A stretch of DNA of 64,000 nt from Oleiphilaceae bacterium (GCA_018334495.1 JAGXLV010000001.1:1-64000), one strand, 5' to 3'; shown: positions 19,231 through 35,679, numbered from the stretch's first letter. Notes: generated by a model not told the origin, from the sequence alone. Numbers and translations are program-made.

Positions 19231-22200
19231 ATGTCCCAGACCTTTGTACATCTTCGCGTGCACTCTGAATATTCGCTGGTCGATGGCCTGGTGCGAATCA
19301 AGCCACTGATCAGTCGTGTTGCTGAACTGGGCATGCCCGCGGTTGCCGTGACGGAGCAGTCCAACATGTTTTCGTTGGTGCGTTTCTATAAAGGGGCTCT
19401 GGGCGCGGGTGTCAAGCCGATCATTGGCGCGGACATCTGGCTGGACAACCCGGAAGACGCCGAGAATCCTTTCCGTCATACGTTACTGGCGCGGAACAGC
19501 GAGGGTTACAAGCACCTGACCGAAATCATCTCCCTGGGTTACACCGAGGGTCAGCGTTACGGCAAACCGATCATCCAGCGGCGCTGGCTGGAGGAGAAGG
19601 CAGCCGGGCTTATCATGTTGTCCGGTGGCAAGTTGGGCGATGTGGGCAAGGCACTCCTGGCCGGCAAACAGGATCTCGCCAGGGCAAGAGCGCAGGCCTG
19701 GATGGACCTTTACCCAGCGGCATTCTATCTTGAACTCCAGCGTACCGGCCGCGCGAATGACGAGGAGAGCCTGCACCAGAGCGTGGCCCTGGCGGATGAG
19801 ATGCGCTGCCCGGTCGTGGCCACCAATGACGTGCACTTCCTGCATTCCGAGGATTTCGAGGCCCACGAAGCCCGGGTCTGCATCGGCGAAAGCCGGACCC
19901 TGGATGACCCCAGACGGGACAAGCGTTTCAGCGACCAACAGTACCTGCGCAGCAGCGAGGAAATGATCGAGCTGTTCGCCGACATCCCCGAAGCCATCGA
20001 GAATACCGTCGAGATCGCCCGGCGCTGCAACGTGCAGGTCCGGATGGGTGAGTACTTCCTGCCCAATTACCCCATCCCCGATGGCATGACCATGGACGAG
20101 TTCTTCCGCAAGGTCTCGGAGGAGGGCCTGGAGGCACGTCTGGCCAAGACGCTGGACAAGGCAGCCCCGGATTACGAAGACAAGCGGGCGGCTTACTATA
20201 CCCGCCTGAATTTTGAACTGAACATCATCATCCAGATGGGCTTTCCCGGCTACTTCCTGATCGTGATGGACTTCATCAAATGGGCCAAGAACAACGGTGT
20301 GCCGGTGGGGCCGGGCCGTGGCTCCGGCGCCGGCTCACTGGTCGCCTACTGCCAGGACATTACCGATCTGGACCCTCTGGAATACGACCTTCTGTTCGAG
20401 CGCTTCCTGAACCCGGAGCGGGTGTCGATGCCCGACTTCGACGTGGATTTCTGCATGGAAGGCCGGGACCGGGTCATTGCCTATGTGGCCGAAAAGTACG
20501 GCCGCCAAGCGGTGTCCCAGATCATCACCTTTGGCACCATGGCAGCCAAAGCCGTGGTGCGGGACGTGGCACGGGTCCAGGGCAAGTCCTACGGGCTGGC
20601 GGACCGCCTGTCCAAGATGATTCCTTTTGAAGTAGGCATGACTCTGGCCAAGGCCGTCGAGCAGGAAGAGCCCCTGCGGGAATTCCTGGCGCAGGACGAG
20701 GAAGCCCAGGAAATCTGGGAGATGGCGCTCAAACTTGAAGGCGTCTGCCGTAACGCCGGTAAACACGCGGGCGGCGTGGTGATCGCGCCCACCCGGATTA
20801 CCGATTTCTCGCCGCTGTATTGCGATGACGAGGGTGGCAGCCTGGTTACCCAGTTCGACAAGAACGATGTGGAAGAGGCCGGTCTGGTCAAGTTCGACTT
20901 CCTCGGATTGCGGACCCTGACGATCATCGACTGGGCACTGGGCATGATCAATCCCCGTCGCAAAAAACGGGGCGAGTCGGAACTGGACATCAACGACATC
21001 CCGCTGGTGGATGCCAAATCTTTCGCGATGTTGAAAAAAGCTGAAACCACGGCGGTGTTCCAGCTCGAATCCCGCGGCATGAAAGATCTGATCCGGCGCC
21101 TGCAGCCGGATAGCCTGGAGGAAATGATTGCCCTGGTGGCCCTGTTTCGTCCCGGGCCCTTGCAGTCCGGCATGGTGGACGATTTTATCGACCGCAAGCA
21201 CGGCCGCCAGCCGGTAGCCTACCCCCACATCGATTTTCAGTACGAGGGCCTGAAGACGGTGCTGGAGCCAACCTACGGCATCATCCTGTATCAGGAGCAG
21301 GTCATGCAGATCGCCCAGGTGATGGCCGGTTTCAGTCTGGGCGAGGCTGACCTGCTGCGCCGGGCCATGGGCAAGAAGAAAATGGAGGAGATGGTAAAAC
21401 AGAAAGCCATCTTCATTAAGGGCTGCAAAAACAATGACATCAGTGAAACCCTGGCGGAAAACATCTTCGACCTGGTGGAAAAGTTTGCCGGCTACGGCTT
21501 CAACAAATCCCATTCGGCCGCGTATGCCCTTATTTCCTACCAGACGCTCTGGCTCAAGGCTCATTACACCGCGGAGTTCATGGCGGCAGTGCTCACGGCC
21601 GACATGCAGAACACCGACAAGGTCGTCACCCTGGTGGAGGAGTGCCGGAGCCTTGGGCTTGCCCTGGTGCTGCCGGATGTCAGCACTTCCGAATACGCCT
21701 TCACCGTTAACGATGAAGGTGAGGTGGTTTACGGCCTTGGTGCCATTAAGGGCCTGGGTGAGGGACCGATCCAGAGCATTGTTGATGGTCGGGCCGAAGG
21801 CGGTCCGTTCAAGGATCTGTTCGATTTCTGCCGAAGAATCGATCTCAGGAAGTTGAACAAGCGAGCTATGGAAGCGCTGGTCCGCTCCGGTGCCCTGGAC
21901 CGGTTGGGCCCGGGACGCGCGCACATCATGGCCAGCATCGACAAAGCCATTCAGCAGGCGGGGCAGCAGTCCCGTAATGAATCCGTTGGCATGGTGGATA
22001 TGTTCGGGGAAATGCTTGAAGGTGGCGACGGAGTTGACCTGTTCGAGGATGTGGCTCATGTCCGTGAGTGGCCGGAGAAGCAGCGCTTGAAAGGCGAGAA
22101 GGACACCCTCGGACTCTATCTGACCGGGCATCCATTTGACGAGTATGAGCGCGAAGTACGACAGTTCGTTCGCTCCGCCATTCAGGATCTGAAGCCGTCC

Positions 22201-22713
22201 CGCAGTCCGCAACGGGTTGCCGGCCTGGTCATCGCCCAGCGTTCCATGAAGACCAAATCCGGCCAAACCATCAGTTTCATAACACTGGATGATCGCAGCG
22301 CCCGTATCGAGGCCACGCTTTTCTCCGAGCTGTTTTATGAAAAACGCGAGTTGCTGCAGTCGGACCAGGTGCTCGTAGTGGAGGGGCAGGTCAGCCACGA
22401 CGATTATTCCGGACAGATGAAGATGCGGGTCAGCGATGTGATGGATGTGGCCACGGCCCGCCAGCGTTTCAGTCGCGGCCTGCAGCTGGTGTTGCGTTCG
22501 GACCAGTTGCACAATGGCCTACTGGAAAAACTGGGCGATACACTGCATCCGTTCCGCTGCCAGGGTAGTCCGATCTGGATTGATTACCAGGGCGAGTCCG
22601 CCAGAACTCGCATACAGTTGGGGGAAAGTTGGCGGGTTCAGCCAAACGATAACCTTTTGATGGAGCTTAGGTACCTCATGGGCGACCAGGCCGTTGAACT
22701 GGTTTATGATTAG
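19231..22713 (+). CDS. dnaE: DNA polymerase III subunit alpha
   Basis: 1160 aa; [19 protein letters not shown] start, [37 protein letters not shown]. Confidence 0.98.
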   Translation: MSQTFVHLRVHSEYSLVDGLVRIKPLISRVAELGMPAVAVTEQSNMFSLVRFYKGALGAGVKPIIGADIWLDNPEDAENPFRHTLLARNSEGYKHLTEIISLGYTEGQRYGKPIIQRRWLEEKAAGLIMLSGGKLGDVGKALLAGKQDLARARAQAWMDLYPAAFYLELQRTGRANDEESLHQSVALADEMRCPVVATNDVHFLHSEDFEAHEARVCIGESRTLDDPRRDKRFSDQQYLRSSEEMIELFADIPEAIENTVEIARRCNVQVRMGEYFLPNYPIPDGMTMDEFFRKVSEEGLEARLAKTLDKAAPDYEDKRAAYYTRLNFELNIIIQMGFPGYFLIVMDFIKWAKNNGVPVGPGRGSGAGSLVAYCQDITDLDPLEYDLLFERFLNPERVSMPDFDVDFCMEGRDRVIAYVAEKYGRQAVSQIITFGTMAAKAVVRDVARVQGKSYGLADRLSKMIPFEVGMTLAKAVEQEEPLREFLAQDEEAQEIWEMALKLEGVCRNAGKHAGGVVIAPTRITDFSPLYCDDEGGSLVTQFDKNDVEEAGLVKFDFLGLRTLTIIDWALGMINPRRKKRGESELDINDIPLVDAKSFAMLKKAETTAVFQLESRGMKDLIRRLQPDSLEEMIALVALFRPGPLQSGMVDDFIDRKHGRQPVAYPHIDFQYEGLKTVLEPTYGIILYQEQVMQIAQVMAGFSLGEADLLRRAMGKKKMEEMVKQKAIFIKGCKNNDISETLAENIFDLVEKFAGYGFNKSHSAAYALISYQTLWLKAHYTAEFMAAVLTADMQNTDKVVTLVEECRSLGLALVLPDVSTSEYAFTVNDEGEVVYGLGAIKGLGEGPIQSIVDGRAEGGPFKDLFDFCRRIDLRKLNKRAMEALVRSGALDRLGPGRAHIMASIDKAIQQAGQQSRNESVGMVDMFGEMLEGGDGVDLFEDVAHVREWPEKQRLKGEKDTLGLYLTGHPFDEYEREVRQFVRSAIQDLKPSRSPQRVAGLVIAQRSMKTKSGQTISFITLDDRSARIEATLFSELFYEKRELLQSDQVLVVEGQVSHDDYSGQMKMRVSDVMDVATARQRFSRGLQLVLRSDQLHNGLLEKLGDTLHPFRCQGSPIWIDYQGESARTRIQLGESWRVQPNDNLLMELRYLMGDQAVELVYD

Positions 22714-22879
22714 TACCGCCTGCAAACGTTTTTTTGATGCTGTAAGCTGATATTCAACAGACTCCGGAGGTTTCTTAGACGAACGTCCGCTTTTGTCTGC
22801 GCGCTGTCGCTGTTATTTTTAAAAAAATTCTAAACAAGTGCGGTCAGTGCGCCCACTCTGTAAAAAATGACGGACCAAC

Positions 22880-23833
22880 ATGAACCCTAACTACCTTGAT
22901 TTCGAACAGCCGATTGCCGACCTGGAAGCGAAAATCGAAGAGCTCCGCATGGTGGGCACCGACACCGACGTCAACATCAGCGATGAGATCAGCCGGCTCA
23001 AAAACAAGAGCGTCGCGTTGACCGAAAGCATCTTTTCGAATCTTGCGCCCTGGGATATTTCCCGGTTGGCGAGGCACCCGAAAAGACCTTATACGCTTGA
23101 TTACATCAATCTGATGTTTGACGATTTTGATGAAATGCACGGTGACCGCCACTATGGCGACGATCTCTCCATTGTGGGCGGCACTGCTCGGCTTGAGGGT
23201 CGGCCGGTCATGGTCATTGGCCATCAGAAAGGCCGCGAAGTCCGGGACAAGGTTCAGCGCAACTTTGGTATGCCGCGTCCGGAAGGCTATCGCAAAGCGT
23301 TGCGTTTGATGGAAATGGCTGAGCGTTTCAAACTGCCCATCCTCACTTTTATTGATACGCCCGGGGCTTATCCCGGTATCGGTGCCGAGGAACGGGGTCA
23401 GAGTGAGGCCATTGCCTTTAACCTTGCCGTCATGTCCCGACTGAAAACACCCATCATATCGACTGTGATCGGAGAGGGTGGTTCTGGTGGCGCCCTGGCC
23501 ATCGGCGTCTGCGACAATCTTTACATGATGCAGTACTCTACTTATGCGGTCATCTCCCCCGAAGGCTGTGCGTCCATTCTTTGGAAAAGTGCCGAATATG
23601 CGTCAGTGGCGGCGGATGCCATGGGTGTGACAGCGGAGCGCCTCAAGGCCCTGGGTCTGGCGGATAAAGTGGTGGATGAACCCCTCGGCGGTGCCCATCG
23701 CAATCCTCAGAAAGCGGCAGAGGCGCTACGCAAGGAATTGTCCGAGGGTTTGGCGGCGCTCACACGCCTGCCCACGGAGAAGCTTGTCGCGAATCGATAC
23801 GAGCGCCTGACTCGTTATGACACAGGGCGGTAA
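22880..23833 (+). CDS. accA: Acetyl-CoA carboxylase carboxyltransferase subunit alpha
   Basis: 317 aa; [46 protein letters not shown]. Confidence 0.98.
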   Translation: MNPNYLDFEQPIADLEAKIEELRMVGTDTDVNISDEISRLKNKSVALTESIFSNLAPWDISRLARHPKRPYTLDYINLMFDDFDEMHGDRHYGDDLSIVGGTARLEGRPVMVIGHQKGREVRDKVQRNFGMPRPEGYRKALRLMEMAERFKLPILTFIDTPGAYPGIGAEERGQSEAIAFNLAVMSRLKTPIISTVIGEGGSGGALAIGVCDNLYMMQYSTYAVISPEGCASILWKSAEYASVAADAMGVTAERLKALGLADKVVDEPLGGAHRNPQKAAEALRKELSEGLAALTRLPTEKLVANRYERLTRYDTGR

Positions 23834-25163
23834 GCCTGGCCTGATCGAGCAATCCAGGCTGCCTGCTTGGCCCGAAGAGCTGACAGAGGCCCTGAGTTCT
23901 CTGCCTCACGCACCTCGAGTCTGGGTCGCCTATAGCGGCGGCCTGGATTCAACCCTGCTTTTGCATCTCGCCCGGTATTGTCTGCAAGAAGCCCGCGGCG
24001 CTTCCCTGAAAGCCATTCACGTCAATCATCAGCTACAAGCCAACGCGGGCCTCTGTGAGGCGCACTGCCGCCGAACCTGCGAGGAATTGTCGGTTCCGCT
24101 TGTGGTGGACACTGTTGAGGTGGTCGGTGCCGGGATCAAAGGCGGGATCGAGGAAGCCGCCAGGTCGGCCAGGTATGCGGCATTCAAGCGCTGGCTGGAA
24201 CCTGGTGATCTGCTCTTGATGGCGCATCATGCGGATGACCAGGCGGAAACCGTGCTGTTTCGCCTGATCCGGGGCACCGGGGTTGCCGGATTGGCCGGCA
24301 TGCCAGCTTTCCGGCCTCTGGGCCAGGGCGCGCTGGTGCGACCGTTGCTCCGCTTCAGCCAGGAGCGGCTACGCGCTATTGCACAAGCCCGGAATTTGCG
24401 CTGGGTTGACGACCCGAGCAACGAGGATCAGGACTTCGACCGCAATTTCCTGCGGCGCTCGATTTTGCCCCGGCTCAGGCAGCGTTGGCCGTCACTTCCG
24501 AAGCGAATCAACCGGACCGCTGAATACGCCAGCGAGCAAGCGGAGCTGGCCGATCGGTTGGCGGAGCTTCAGTTTAATCAATGCTGCGATGATCGTGCCA
24601 CGCTGCGGATGGATCTGTTTGCAAGGCTCAGCGTGCCCGAGCAGAAAAATCTGCTGCGCTGGTGGATTTCCGGCCTGGGCTTCGCTCCCCCGGTGACCCG
24701 CCACTGGGCAGATTTGCTGGCCGGCCTGATGGAGGCAAAGCGGGACCGTTCTCCGGAAATTCGCGGTCCGGGCTATCGGCTGCGACGTTTTAATGACCGG
24801 CTGCATCTGGTTACCGAAGAGCCTGAAATTCCTCTCTCAGGCAAGACCTTGACCCCCGCCAGGCCAGTGCACTGGGCAGGCTATACCCTCTGGCTTGAGG
24901 CATCCTCACCATCAAGACAGACAGCGCCGGTGTTGCAAGTGACTCGGCGGGAGGGCGGCGAACGACTGCGGGAACGCTCCGGTGGGCCGACGCGGCCTCT
25001 GAAAAAATGGCTTCAGGAGAAAGGCGTCCCGCCCTGGCAAAGAACGCGATTGCCATTGGTCTGGAAAGCCGGTGAACTGGTGGCGATTGGAGACTTATGG
25101 TGCGCGTCCGATTTGTGCGGAGGCGAACCGGGCAGTGGTTGGCGCCTCAGGTGCGAACGGTAA
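23817..25163 (+). CDS. tilS: tRNA(Ile)-lysidine synthetase
   Basis: 448 aa; PP-loop [41 protein letters not shown]. Confidence 0.95.
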   Translation: MTQGGKPGLIEQSRLPAWPEELTEALSSLPHAPRVWVAYSGGLDSTLLLHLARYCLQEARGASLKAIHVNHQLQANAGLCEAHCRRTCEELSVPLVVDTVEVVGAGIKGGIEEAARSARYAAFKRWLEPGDLLLMAHHADDQAETVLFRLIRGTGVAGLAGMPAFRPLGQGALVRPLLRFSQERLRAIAQARNLRWVDDPSNEDQDFDRNFLRRSILPRLRQRWPSLPKRINRTAEYASEQAELADRLAELQFNQCCDDRATLRMDLFARLSVPEQKNLLRWWISGLGFAPPVTRHWADLLAGLMEAKRDRSPEIRGPGYRLRRFNDRLHLVTEEPEIPLSGKTLTPARPVHWAGYTLWLEASSPSRQTAPVLQVTRREGGERLRERSGGPTRPLKKWLQEKGVPPWQRTRLPLVWKAGELVAIGDLWCASDLCGGEPGSGWRLRCER

Positions 25164-25247
25164 TTTAATTGAGAAAGAGGGTCGATTCTGGTAGATTGAC
25201 GCCCCATCTTGAGATGCATATCTCCCTCTCTTCACCGAATCAGATAA

Positions 25248-27804
<2,557 letters not shown>

Positions 27805-27813
27805 TGACCCAGT

Positions 27814-27835
27814 GCCCGGCCGGAGGCCGGGCTTT
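27814..27835 (+). terminator. Hairpin between kdsA and eno, possible weak terminator/attenuator
   Basis: Perfect 8-bp stem GCCCGGCC (27814-27821) / GGCCGGGC (27825-27832), then only TTT. Confidence 0.55.
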
Positions 27836-27858
27836 AAACCCATCTCGTTTAACATTGA

Positions 27859-29175
<1,317 letters not shown>

Positions 29176-29296
29176 TCGAGTCGCTGAGCCCCCCGGCCTG
29201 AACTGCACTGCAGTGTGGAAACTTTGCCTGAAGCTACCTTGGAGCTCGCCTCTGGGGTATGCTTTCAGTTAAGTCGGGTATACAAGGAAGCGTGGG

Positions 29297-29569
29297 ATGA
29301 AATGGCTTTGGGCCGTCATGGTTGGTCTTATACTGATGTTACAGGTGCGTCTGTGGGTCGGGGAAGGCAGCTTTGCGCAGGTCTGGAAGCTGGAAGACGC
29401 CATAGACACGCAACGGGGAGACAATGCCCGTTTAGCGGAAAGAAACGAACGCCTTTACGCTGAAGTCCGCAATTTGCGCCGGGGTGATGGCGCTATTGAA
29501 GAACGGGCTCGAACCAACCTGGGCCTGATTGCTGAAGGCGAAACCTTCTTTCTGGTGGTTGAACCCTGA
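29297..29569 (+). CDS. ftsB: Cell division protein FtsB
   Basis: 90 aa, N-terminal TM then coiled coil; between eno and ispD as in other gammaproteobacteria. Confidence 0.93.
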   Translation: MKWLWAVMVGLILMLQVRLWVGEGSFAQVWKLEDAIDTQRGDNARLAERNERLYAEVRNLRRGDGAIEERARTNLGLIAEGETFFLVVEP

Positions 29570-29598
29570 CTCCTAACTCGTTAAGTCCGTAACCTGCC

Positions 29599-30309
29599 GT
29601 GACCGATTCTACCATCCCAACGCGCTACTGGCTGGTCATTCCTGCCGCCGGAATTGGCCAGCGTATGCGGGCCAACCGGCCAAAACAGTACCTTCGAATC
29701 CATGATCGCTATCTGCTGGACATTACAATGTCCCGCCTGCTCGATGCGTTCCATTTTGATGGCTGCGTGTTAGCTTTGGACCCAGGAGACGGCTGGTGGC
29801 GAGAGACCGAGAGCGCTAACGATCACCGTATCATCCTCTGTGACGGCGGTGCGCAAAGGCGTGACTCCGTTGCAATGGCACTGCAAACACTGGTGCCTTA
29901 CGCCGCTTCTGATGACTGGGTGTTGGTTCATGACGTGGCCAGACCCTGTCTTCACCCCGATGATCTGCACGGTTTGATCACGACCCTGGCGGACCATCCG
30001 GTTGGTGGCCTGCTGGCTTGCCCTGTTAGTGACACCCTTAAACGGGCCGGTGCCGACAATCAAGTGCTTGAGACCCTGGACCGCAGAGGTGTCTGGCGTG
30101 CGCTCACACCGCAGATGTTCCGTTTTGGCATTTTGAGACAAGCGCTGGCACAGGCCGCGGAGCAGGATTTTCCGGTTACCGACGAGGCTTCCGCGATTGA
30201 ATCCGCAGGCAAAGCCCCCCGCCTGGTTGAAGGTCGTTCGGATAATATAAAAGTGACTCTTCCGGCTGATCTTCAGCTCGCGGAATTTATTTTGTCCCGG
30301 TCAGACTGA
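29599..30309 (+). CDS. ispD: 2-C-methyl-D-erythritol 4-phosphate cytidylyltransferase
   Basis: 236 aa; VIPAAGIGQRMRANRPKQYL. Confidence 0.96.
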   Translation: MTDSTIPTRYWLVIPAAGIGQRMRANRPKQYLRIHDRYLLDITMSRLLDAFHFDGCVLALDPGDGWWRETESANDHRIILCDGGAQRRDSVAMALQTLVPYAASDDWVLVHDVARPCLHPDDLHGLITTLADHPVGGLLACPVSDTLKRAGADNQVLETLDRRGVWRALTPQMFRFGILRQALAQAAEQDFPVTDEASAIESAGKAPRLVEGRSDNIKVTLPADLQLAEFILSRSD

Positions 30310-30399
30310 TTCACCCGGTGGGGTGAGATTAAGGCCGGCTTGAACCCTGGAAGACTGCAGGCAGCCTCTGGAGTCCGATAAACGAATAATGAGGTAAGT

Positions 30400-30882
30400 A
30401 TGCGAATTGGACAGGGTTTTGACGTACATGCCTTTGAGAGAGGCGACCAGATCACGCTTGGTGGGGTGGTCATCCCTCATAATCAGGCGCTCAAGGCTCA
30501 CTCGGACGGAGATGTTCTGTTACACGCAATAGCGGATGCCTTGCTGGGCGCCCTGGCGTTGGGCGATATCGGCCACTTTTTCCCGGATACCAGTGATGAA
30601 TGGGCGGGTGCTGACAGTCGGGTCCTCTTGCGGCGGGTTGTCTCCCGGATTTCGGAGGAGGGCTATGCCGTCGCCAACATGGATTCCACTATTATTGCGC
30701 AGGCGCCCAAAATGGCACCCCACCTTGCAGCCATGAAACTCAACCTGGCTGAGGATCTGCAGATCAGCGCTGATTGCATTGGCATCAAGGCAACCACAAC
30801 GGAATATCTGGGTTTTACCGGTCGAGGCGAAGGCATCGCCTGCCAGGCGGTTTGCCTTCTGGAGCCCCTAAAACATGAGTGA
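30400..30882 (+). CDS. ispF: 2-C-methyl-D-erythritol 2,4-cyclodiphosphate synthase
   Basis: 160 aa; [45 protein letters not shown]. Confidence 0.97.
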   Translation: MRIGQGFDVHAFERGDQITLGGVVIPHNQALKAHSDGDVLLHAIADALLGALALGDIGHFFPDTSDEWAGADSRVLLRRVVSRISEEGYAVANMDSTIIAQAPKMAPHLAAMKLNLAEDLQISADCIGIKATTTEYLGFTGRGEGIACQAVCLLEPLKHE

Positions 30883-31903
30883 ACCGAAGTGGCGTCTCGA
30901 TTGGCCGGGCGGGCAGGGCGAGCCCTGCGGTCGGGCCACACTGAAAGCAAAGCCCGAGCACTTCCGTGTGGACGAAGAGCTCGCGCTGGATGGCTTTCCC
31001 GGAGACGCTTCCGGGGTATCGCCCGAAACCCTTCTTGCCCGTGATGGGGAGCATTTGTGTCTTCAGATCGAGAAAACCGGAGACAATACCGAGTATGTCG
31101 CTCGGCAACTGGCGAATCTGTCCGGTTGTCAGCCCCATGAAGTGGGTTTCTGTGGTTTGAAGGATCGCCATGCCGTGACCCGTCAGTGGTTCAGTGTTCA
31201 TCGTGCCGGCATGGTGGACTCTGATCCGGACTTTCTGGCATTGGTTCAGGCCAGGTGGCGGGTGCATCGGGTTTGTCGTTTCATGCGAAAACTGCGTCGC
31301 GGCGAACACCGCGGTAATCGCTTCAGTATTCTGTTGACGAGTGTTTGCGGCGACCGAGCCCGTTTAGAGCAGGGCTTGATTCATCTTCAGGCAAAAGGGT
31401 GCCCCAATTATTTCGGCAGCCAGCGGTTCGGCTGGGACGGCAATAACCTGGATCAGGCCTGCCGCCTGAAACCGGGCCGCCAGCGGGGGCGTAACAACCG
31501 TAATGGGATGTATTTCTCGGCAGCGCGTTCCTGGTTGTTCAACGAGATCCTGGCGGCCCGGGTGACGGCTGGAACCTGGGCGCAGGCATTAGCCGGGGAG
31601 CCCGACTCTTGCGAAGCCACTGGCCCGCTCTGGGGTGACGGCGGCACCGAAGCCGGGGATGAACAGGGTAGTCTGGAGCGTGAAATCGTGAGCCGCCATC
31701 CAGCATTGGCGGCCGTCTTCTCGCAAACCCGCATGAAGCCAGAACGGCGGTCGCTTGTTCTCCTACCTGAAGATTTCCGGTGGACCTGGGAAGGTGCAGA
31801 CGGGCTAAGGCTGAAATTCGGGCTGGGTCCGGGTCAATTTGCCACAACCCTGTTGGCAGATCTGTTTCTGGTGGATGATGCATCGCAAAACACAGCAGAC
31901 TGA
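30875..31903 (+). CDS. truD: tRNA pseudouridine(13) synthase
   Basis: 342 aa; [17 protein letters not shown]; overlaps ispF by 8 nt. Confidence 0.95.
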   Translation: MSEPKWRLDWPGGQGEPCGRATLKAKPEHFRVDEELALDGFPGDASGVSPETLLARDGEHLCLQIEKTGDNTEYVARQLANLSGCQPHEVGFCGLKDRHAVTRQWFSVHRAGMVDSDPDFLALVQARWRVHRVCRFMRKLRRGEHRGNRFSILLTSVCGDRARLEQGLIHLQAKGCPNYFGSQRFGWDGNNLDQACRLKPGRQRGRNNRNGMYFSAARSWLFNEILAARVTAGTWAQALAGEPDSCEATGPLWGDGGTEAGDEQGSLEREIVSRHPALAAVFSQTRMKPERRSLVLLPEDFRWTWEGADGLRLKFGLGPGQFATTLLADLFLVDDASQNTAD

Positions 31904-31962
31904 AGAAAACCGACTAAACTGCAAACGGTCAGTCAATGCGGTGAAGGCTAACGGAGATAATT

Positions 31963-32715
31963 GTGCGAATTCTGCTATCAAATGATGACGGGGTAAATTC
32001 CCCGGGACTTGTTGCTTTGTTTAAGGGGTTGGAAGGCATGGGCTCGCTGGACGTAGTTGCGCCAGACCGGGACCATAGCGGTGCCAGCAACGCTCTGACG
32101 CTGAACCGGCCGCTCACGGTAGAAAGCCACCCCAATGGCTTCAGATCAGTGGATGGCACTCCGAGTGATTGTGTTCACCTGGCAGTGAATGGCCTCTACT
32201 CAGAGCCTTTCGATCGGGTCGTTTCGGGTATCAATACCCACGCCAATCTGGGTGATGATGTGATTTATTCCGGCACGGTTGCGGCAGCCACGGAGGGTCG
32301 TCACCTGGGCTTGCCAGCGATTGCGGTGTCACTGGTGAACCAGGGGAAGTTTCATTATGAGACCGCCGCCCGAGTAGTTCGCACCTTGCTTGAAAGCCCG
32401 GTGCCACTGGATCTGGGGCCCCACTGTCTGCTCAACGTCAATGTTCCCGATGTACCCTGGGACGCGCTTGCTGGATTCCGCGTTACACGGCTGGGTCACC
32501 GGAACCGCGCCGAGGGCGCCGTTTTTATGACTTGTCCCCGCGGTAAAGAGCGTTATTGGATCGGTGCCGCCGGTGAGGGCAGCGATGCCGGCCCCGGTAC
32601 TGATTTTCACGCGGTCAGGGAAAATTACGTTTCAATCACGCCAGTCCAGGTTGATATGACTCGACATGAAGTGATCTCGTCCCTGCAGGAATGGCTTCAG
32701 GAGACCCGGAGATGA
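31963..32715 (+). CDS. surE: 5'/3'-nucleotidase SurE
   Basis: 250 aa; [22 protein letters not shown] start. Confidence 0.97.
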   Translation: MRILLSNDDGVNSPGLVALFKGLEGMGSLDVVAPDRDHSGASNALTLNRPLTVESHPNGFRSVDGTPSDCVHLAVNGLYSEPFDRVVSGINTHANLGDDVIYSGTVAAATEGRHLGLPAIAVSLVNQGKFHYETAARVVRTLLESPVPLDLGPHCLLNVNVPDVPWDALAGFRVTRLGHRNRAEGAVFMTCPRGKERYWIGAAGEGSDAGPGTDFHAVRENYVSITPVQVDMTRHEVISSLQEWLQETRR

Positions 32716-33368
32716 TATCCGGCTTGCAAGGCATCGGCATGACCTCGCCCCGTACCCGTGCGCGTTTGGTGCAACGGCTTCGGGAGGCAGGGATTTGTAA
32801 TGATCGTGTGCTGGCGGTGATGGGGGAAGTGCCGCGCCATATCTTCCTTGATGAAGCGCTGGCTCACCGTGCTTATGAAGATACCGCCCTGCCCATTGGT
32901 CACAACCAGACCCTGTCACAGCCCTACATCGTTGCGCGTATGACAGAGGTGCTGATGCATCATGCCCCGCATTCCGTGCTCGAGTTGGGCACGGGTTCAG
33001 GGTATCAGACGGCTATTTTGGCAAAGCTGGTGGAGGAAGTTTACAGCGTTGAGCGAATCAAGGCGTTGCAGGACCGGGCCCGTGAACGGCTCAGGGCCCT
33101 GGGCTTGCGGAATATCGTGCTGCGACATGCCGATGGCGGCATGGGCTGGGCGGATAAAGGGCCGTTTGACGGCATCATGTTGACTGCCGCGCCCCGGGAG
33201 CTGCCGCGGGAGCTGATGATGCAGCTGGCTGAGGGCGGCGTTATCGTCGCGCCGGTCGGCGAAGATGCCCAAACGCTCGTTCAGGCCGTCAGGCGTGGCA
33301 ACCGCTTTGACGTGACCGAAATAGAGCCGGTGCGTTTCGTGCCCTTGCTCGGCGGCGTCGTGCGATGA
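32712..33368 (+). CDS. pcm: Protein-L-isoaspartate O-methyltransferase
   Basis: SAM-binding [21 protein letters not shown] at 32712 gives ATGA coupling with the surE stop (ORF track starts at 32691). Confidence 0.95.
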   Translation: MISGLQGIGMTSPRTRARLVQRLREAGICNDRVLAVMGEVPRHIFLDEALAHRAYEDTALPIGHNQTLSQPYIVARMTEVLMHHAPHSVLELGTGSGYQTAILAKLVEEVYSVERIKALQDRARERLRALGLRNIVLRHADGGMGWADKGPFDGIMLTAAPRELPRELMMQLAEGGVIVAPVGEDAQTLVQAVRRGNRFDVTEIEPVRFVPLLGGVVR

Positions 33369-34375
33369 CCGAGGTGCCTTCGTCATCCGCCGAATCCCCT
33401 GACAACAAAGGGGCTCAATCGGGCGGTTCGCTTCGTACCATGATCGGCGTGTTTTTGCGGGGAGTTGCGATGGGGGCGGCCGATATCGTTCCAGGTGTAT
33501 CCGGGGGCACCATAGCGTTTATTACGGGCATATACTTCCGCTTGCTTGCAGCGATTAACGGCTTGCCCGCCGCGTTTCTGCGGGAACTTTGCCGCGGCCG
33601 CCCGAAAACATTCTGGCAGGCTGCGGATGCGACTTTCCTGGTCAGTCTGCTTATCGGAATCCTCTTCAGTATTGTCATGCTGGCTTCGGTTATCAGCTAT
33701 GCTCTGGCTGAACATGCCATCCCCTTGTGGAGTTTTTTCTTCGGCCTGATCGCAGCCTCTGTTTGGCATGTGGGCCGGGAGGTCAACCGAGCCCGATGGC
33801 TGCTTCTGATCCCGCTCATTCTGGGCGGGGGGTTGTCCTGGTTGTTAACCACCCTGCCACCTATGCAGGCTGCCCCAACGACTCTGGCGCTTTTCGGCTC
33901 TGGGGCAATCGCCATTTGTGCGATGATTTTACCGGGTATCTCCGGGAGTTTTATCCTGGTGTTGCTGGGCGTTTACGGGCCCATTCTGGAGGCGATCAAG
34001 GCATTTGATATGGGTAAGCTGGTGTTTTTCAGCGCCGGCTGCATTGTTGGTCTGCTGACCATCGCACGTGTCCTGACATGGGCGGTTCGCCGATTCCACG
34101 ACTGGGTGCTCGCTTTTCTTACCGGCGTAATGATCGGTGCCCTGAACAAAGTCTGGCCCTGGAAAGAAACGGTAAGCTGGCGCCTCAACAGTTCGGCAGA
34201 GCGGGTTCCCTTGCAGGAGGTTAACGTATCACCGCAGGTCTATACTGAATTGACCGGAAGCAGTGCGGAATTGCTCCCGGCCATTCTGGCCGCTGTAACT
34301 GGCTTGTTACTGGTTTTACTGATGGAATGGGCTGCTAAATCTTTTACACGCCGGAATACAGAAGCTGGAAGTTGA
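33365..34375 (+). CDS. DUF368 family membrane protein (putative undecaprenyl phosphate translocase family)
   Basis: 336 aa polytopic; [25 protein letters not shown] and second repeat [22 protein letters not shown]. Confidence 0.9.
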   Translation: MTEVPSSSAESPDNKGAQSGGSLRTMIGVFLRGVAMGAADIVPGVSGGTIAFITGIYFRLLAAINGLPAAFLRELCRGRPKTFWQAADATFLVSLLIGILFSIVMLASVISYALAEHAIPLWSFFFGLIAASVWHVGREVNRARWLLLIPLILGGGLSWLLTTLPPMQAAPTTLALFGSGAIAICAMILPGISGSFILVLLGVYGPILEAIKAFDMGKLVFFSAGCIVGLLTIARVLTWAVRRFHDWVLAFLTGVMIGALNKVWPWKETVSWRLNSSAERVPLQEVNVSPQVYTELTGSSAELLPAILAAVTGLLLVLLMEWAAKSFTRRNTEAGS

Positions 34376-34569
34376 CTGAACTGTGGGGCAACCCTGGATT
34401 AAGTGTTACTTTTTGGTCAGGTTAAATGTTTCCATCGGTAACATTTTTGGTGGGCTGTTAGCTTGTTTGCACAGAAAATGCGCAATATATTAGCAACTTA
34501 TCATTACATGTTCAGGTTGTGTGCTGTTTTTAATATTAAATAGAAATAAACAAGGCGATTTTTATATCC

Positions 34570-35457
34570 GTGTCTGAAAGGCGAGGCGTCTTTGATCATG
34601 TAAGTATGCGAGCCCTGGCCTGGAAACGTGCGGCCAGTCGAATGCGCAGTATTCTTATGCCTGAAAAATTCCTTAAACCGGCCAGTCTGCTCCTGGTTCT
34701 GCTTTTTGTGCTTGCCGGCTGCAACACCACGGATATCTACAACGACGATGCCTATAATCCGCCCGTTTACTGGGGCAGGCATGTCGTTAAATCGGGGGAA
34801 ACCCTTTACGCCATCGCCTGGCGCTATGGCCGGGATTATCGTGAGTTGGGCAATGCCAACGGCATAGCCCCCCCTTTTAATATCGAAGCCGGCGAAGTAA
34901 TACGCCTTGATCTGCGAGGCAAAACCCCTGCCTCCGCCCCCAAGAAGTCCCCGCCGAAAGTTGTAACAAGCGCCCCGTCGCCCAGGCCATCATCTCCGCA
35001 AAAAACCGCCAATGAATCCCCCCCCAAGGTGGAAAAAGCCCCGGAAAAGGCCATGCCCTTATCGGATCAATCCCAGACAGTGGCGGGGGTTGACTGGCGC
35101 TGGCCCCATATTGGCCCCGTAATTGCATCATTCTCCTCGTCGGGCCAGGTCAACAAAGGTATTGATATTGCTGGAAATGCTGGTGACTCTGTCCTGGCGG
35201 CGGCTTCCGGTAACGTTGTGTATGCCGGCAGTGGTCTGCTTGGTTACGGCAACCTGATCATTCTTAACCACAATGAGCACTATCTGAGCGCCTACGCTCA
35301 CAACCGTAAAATTCTGGTCAGTGAGGGAGACGACGTCAAAGGTGGGCAGCCGATAGCGGAACTGGGCAGCAGCGGGACCGAGCGGAACAAATTGCATTTT
35401 GAAGTGCGTAAAAATGGCAATCCCGTCGATCCTGTGCCTTACCTGCCGCCACGATAA
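34570..35457 (+). CDS. nlpD: NlpD-like LysM/LytM-domain lipoprotein
   Basis: LysM (HVVKSGETLYAIAWRYGRDYRELGNANGI) and LytM domain with degenerate metal site (NKGIDIAG). True start probably nearer 34657 (MPEKFLKPASLLLVLLFVLAGC lipobox). Directly upstream of rpoS. Confidence 0.92.
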   Translation: MSERRGVFDHVSMRALAWKRAASRMRSILMPEKFLKPASLLLVLLFVLAGCNTTDIYNDDAYNPPVYWGRHVVKSGETLYAIAWRYGRDYRELGNANGIAPPFNIEAGEVIRLDLRGKTPASAPKKSPPKVVTSAPSPRPSSPQKTANESPPKVEKAPEKAMPLSDQSQTVAGVDWRWPHIGPVIASFSSSGQVNKGIDIAGNAGDSVLAAASGNVVYAGSGLLGYGNLIILNHNEHYLSAYAHNRKILVSEGDDVKGGQPIAELGSSGTERNKLHFEVRKNGNPVDPVPYLPPR

Positions 35458-35679
35458 ATGGTCCGGCCGATATATTCAGTGACCTGACCAGAAGGCCAGA
35501 GGGGCTTAAGAGCAATTACAATAATTATAAATTCAAAGAAGCAGTAGAAGTCAGTCGCATTACCGACTGGCCCGAAACAACAACCTGATTACAAACAATA
35601 CGAACAACAGTTGGCAGGCGCTCACAACAAAAATAATCGGTGAGCGGACAATAAGGGTCGTTTTAGACGGGGCTAGCGT

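Noticed and set aside
20335-22512. 725-aa ORF on the minus strand across dnaE
   Set aside because: Fully antisense to dnaE, an unmistakable DNA polymerase III alpha; low-complexity His/Gln/Gly-rich translation typical of the shadow frame of a GC-rich gene.
25211-25224. GAGAT-gcat-ATCTC small hairpin upstream of pyrG as a possible CTP attenuator
   Set aside because: Short stem, no T-tract and no initial G/C-run logic as in known pyrG attenuation; likely chance.
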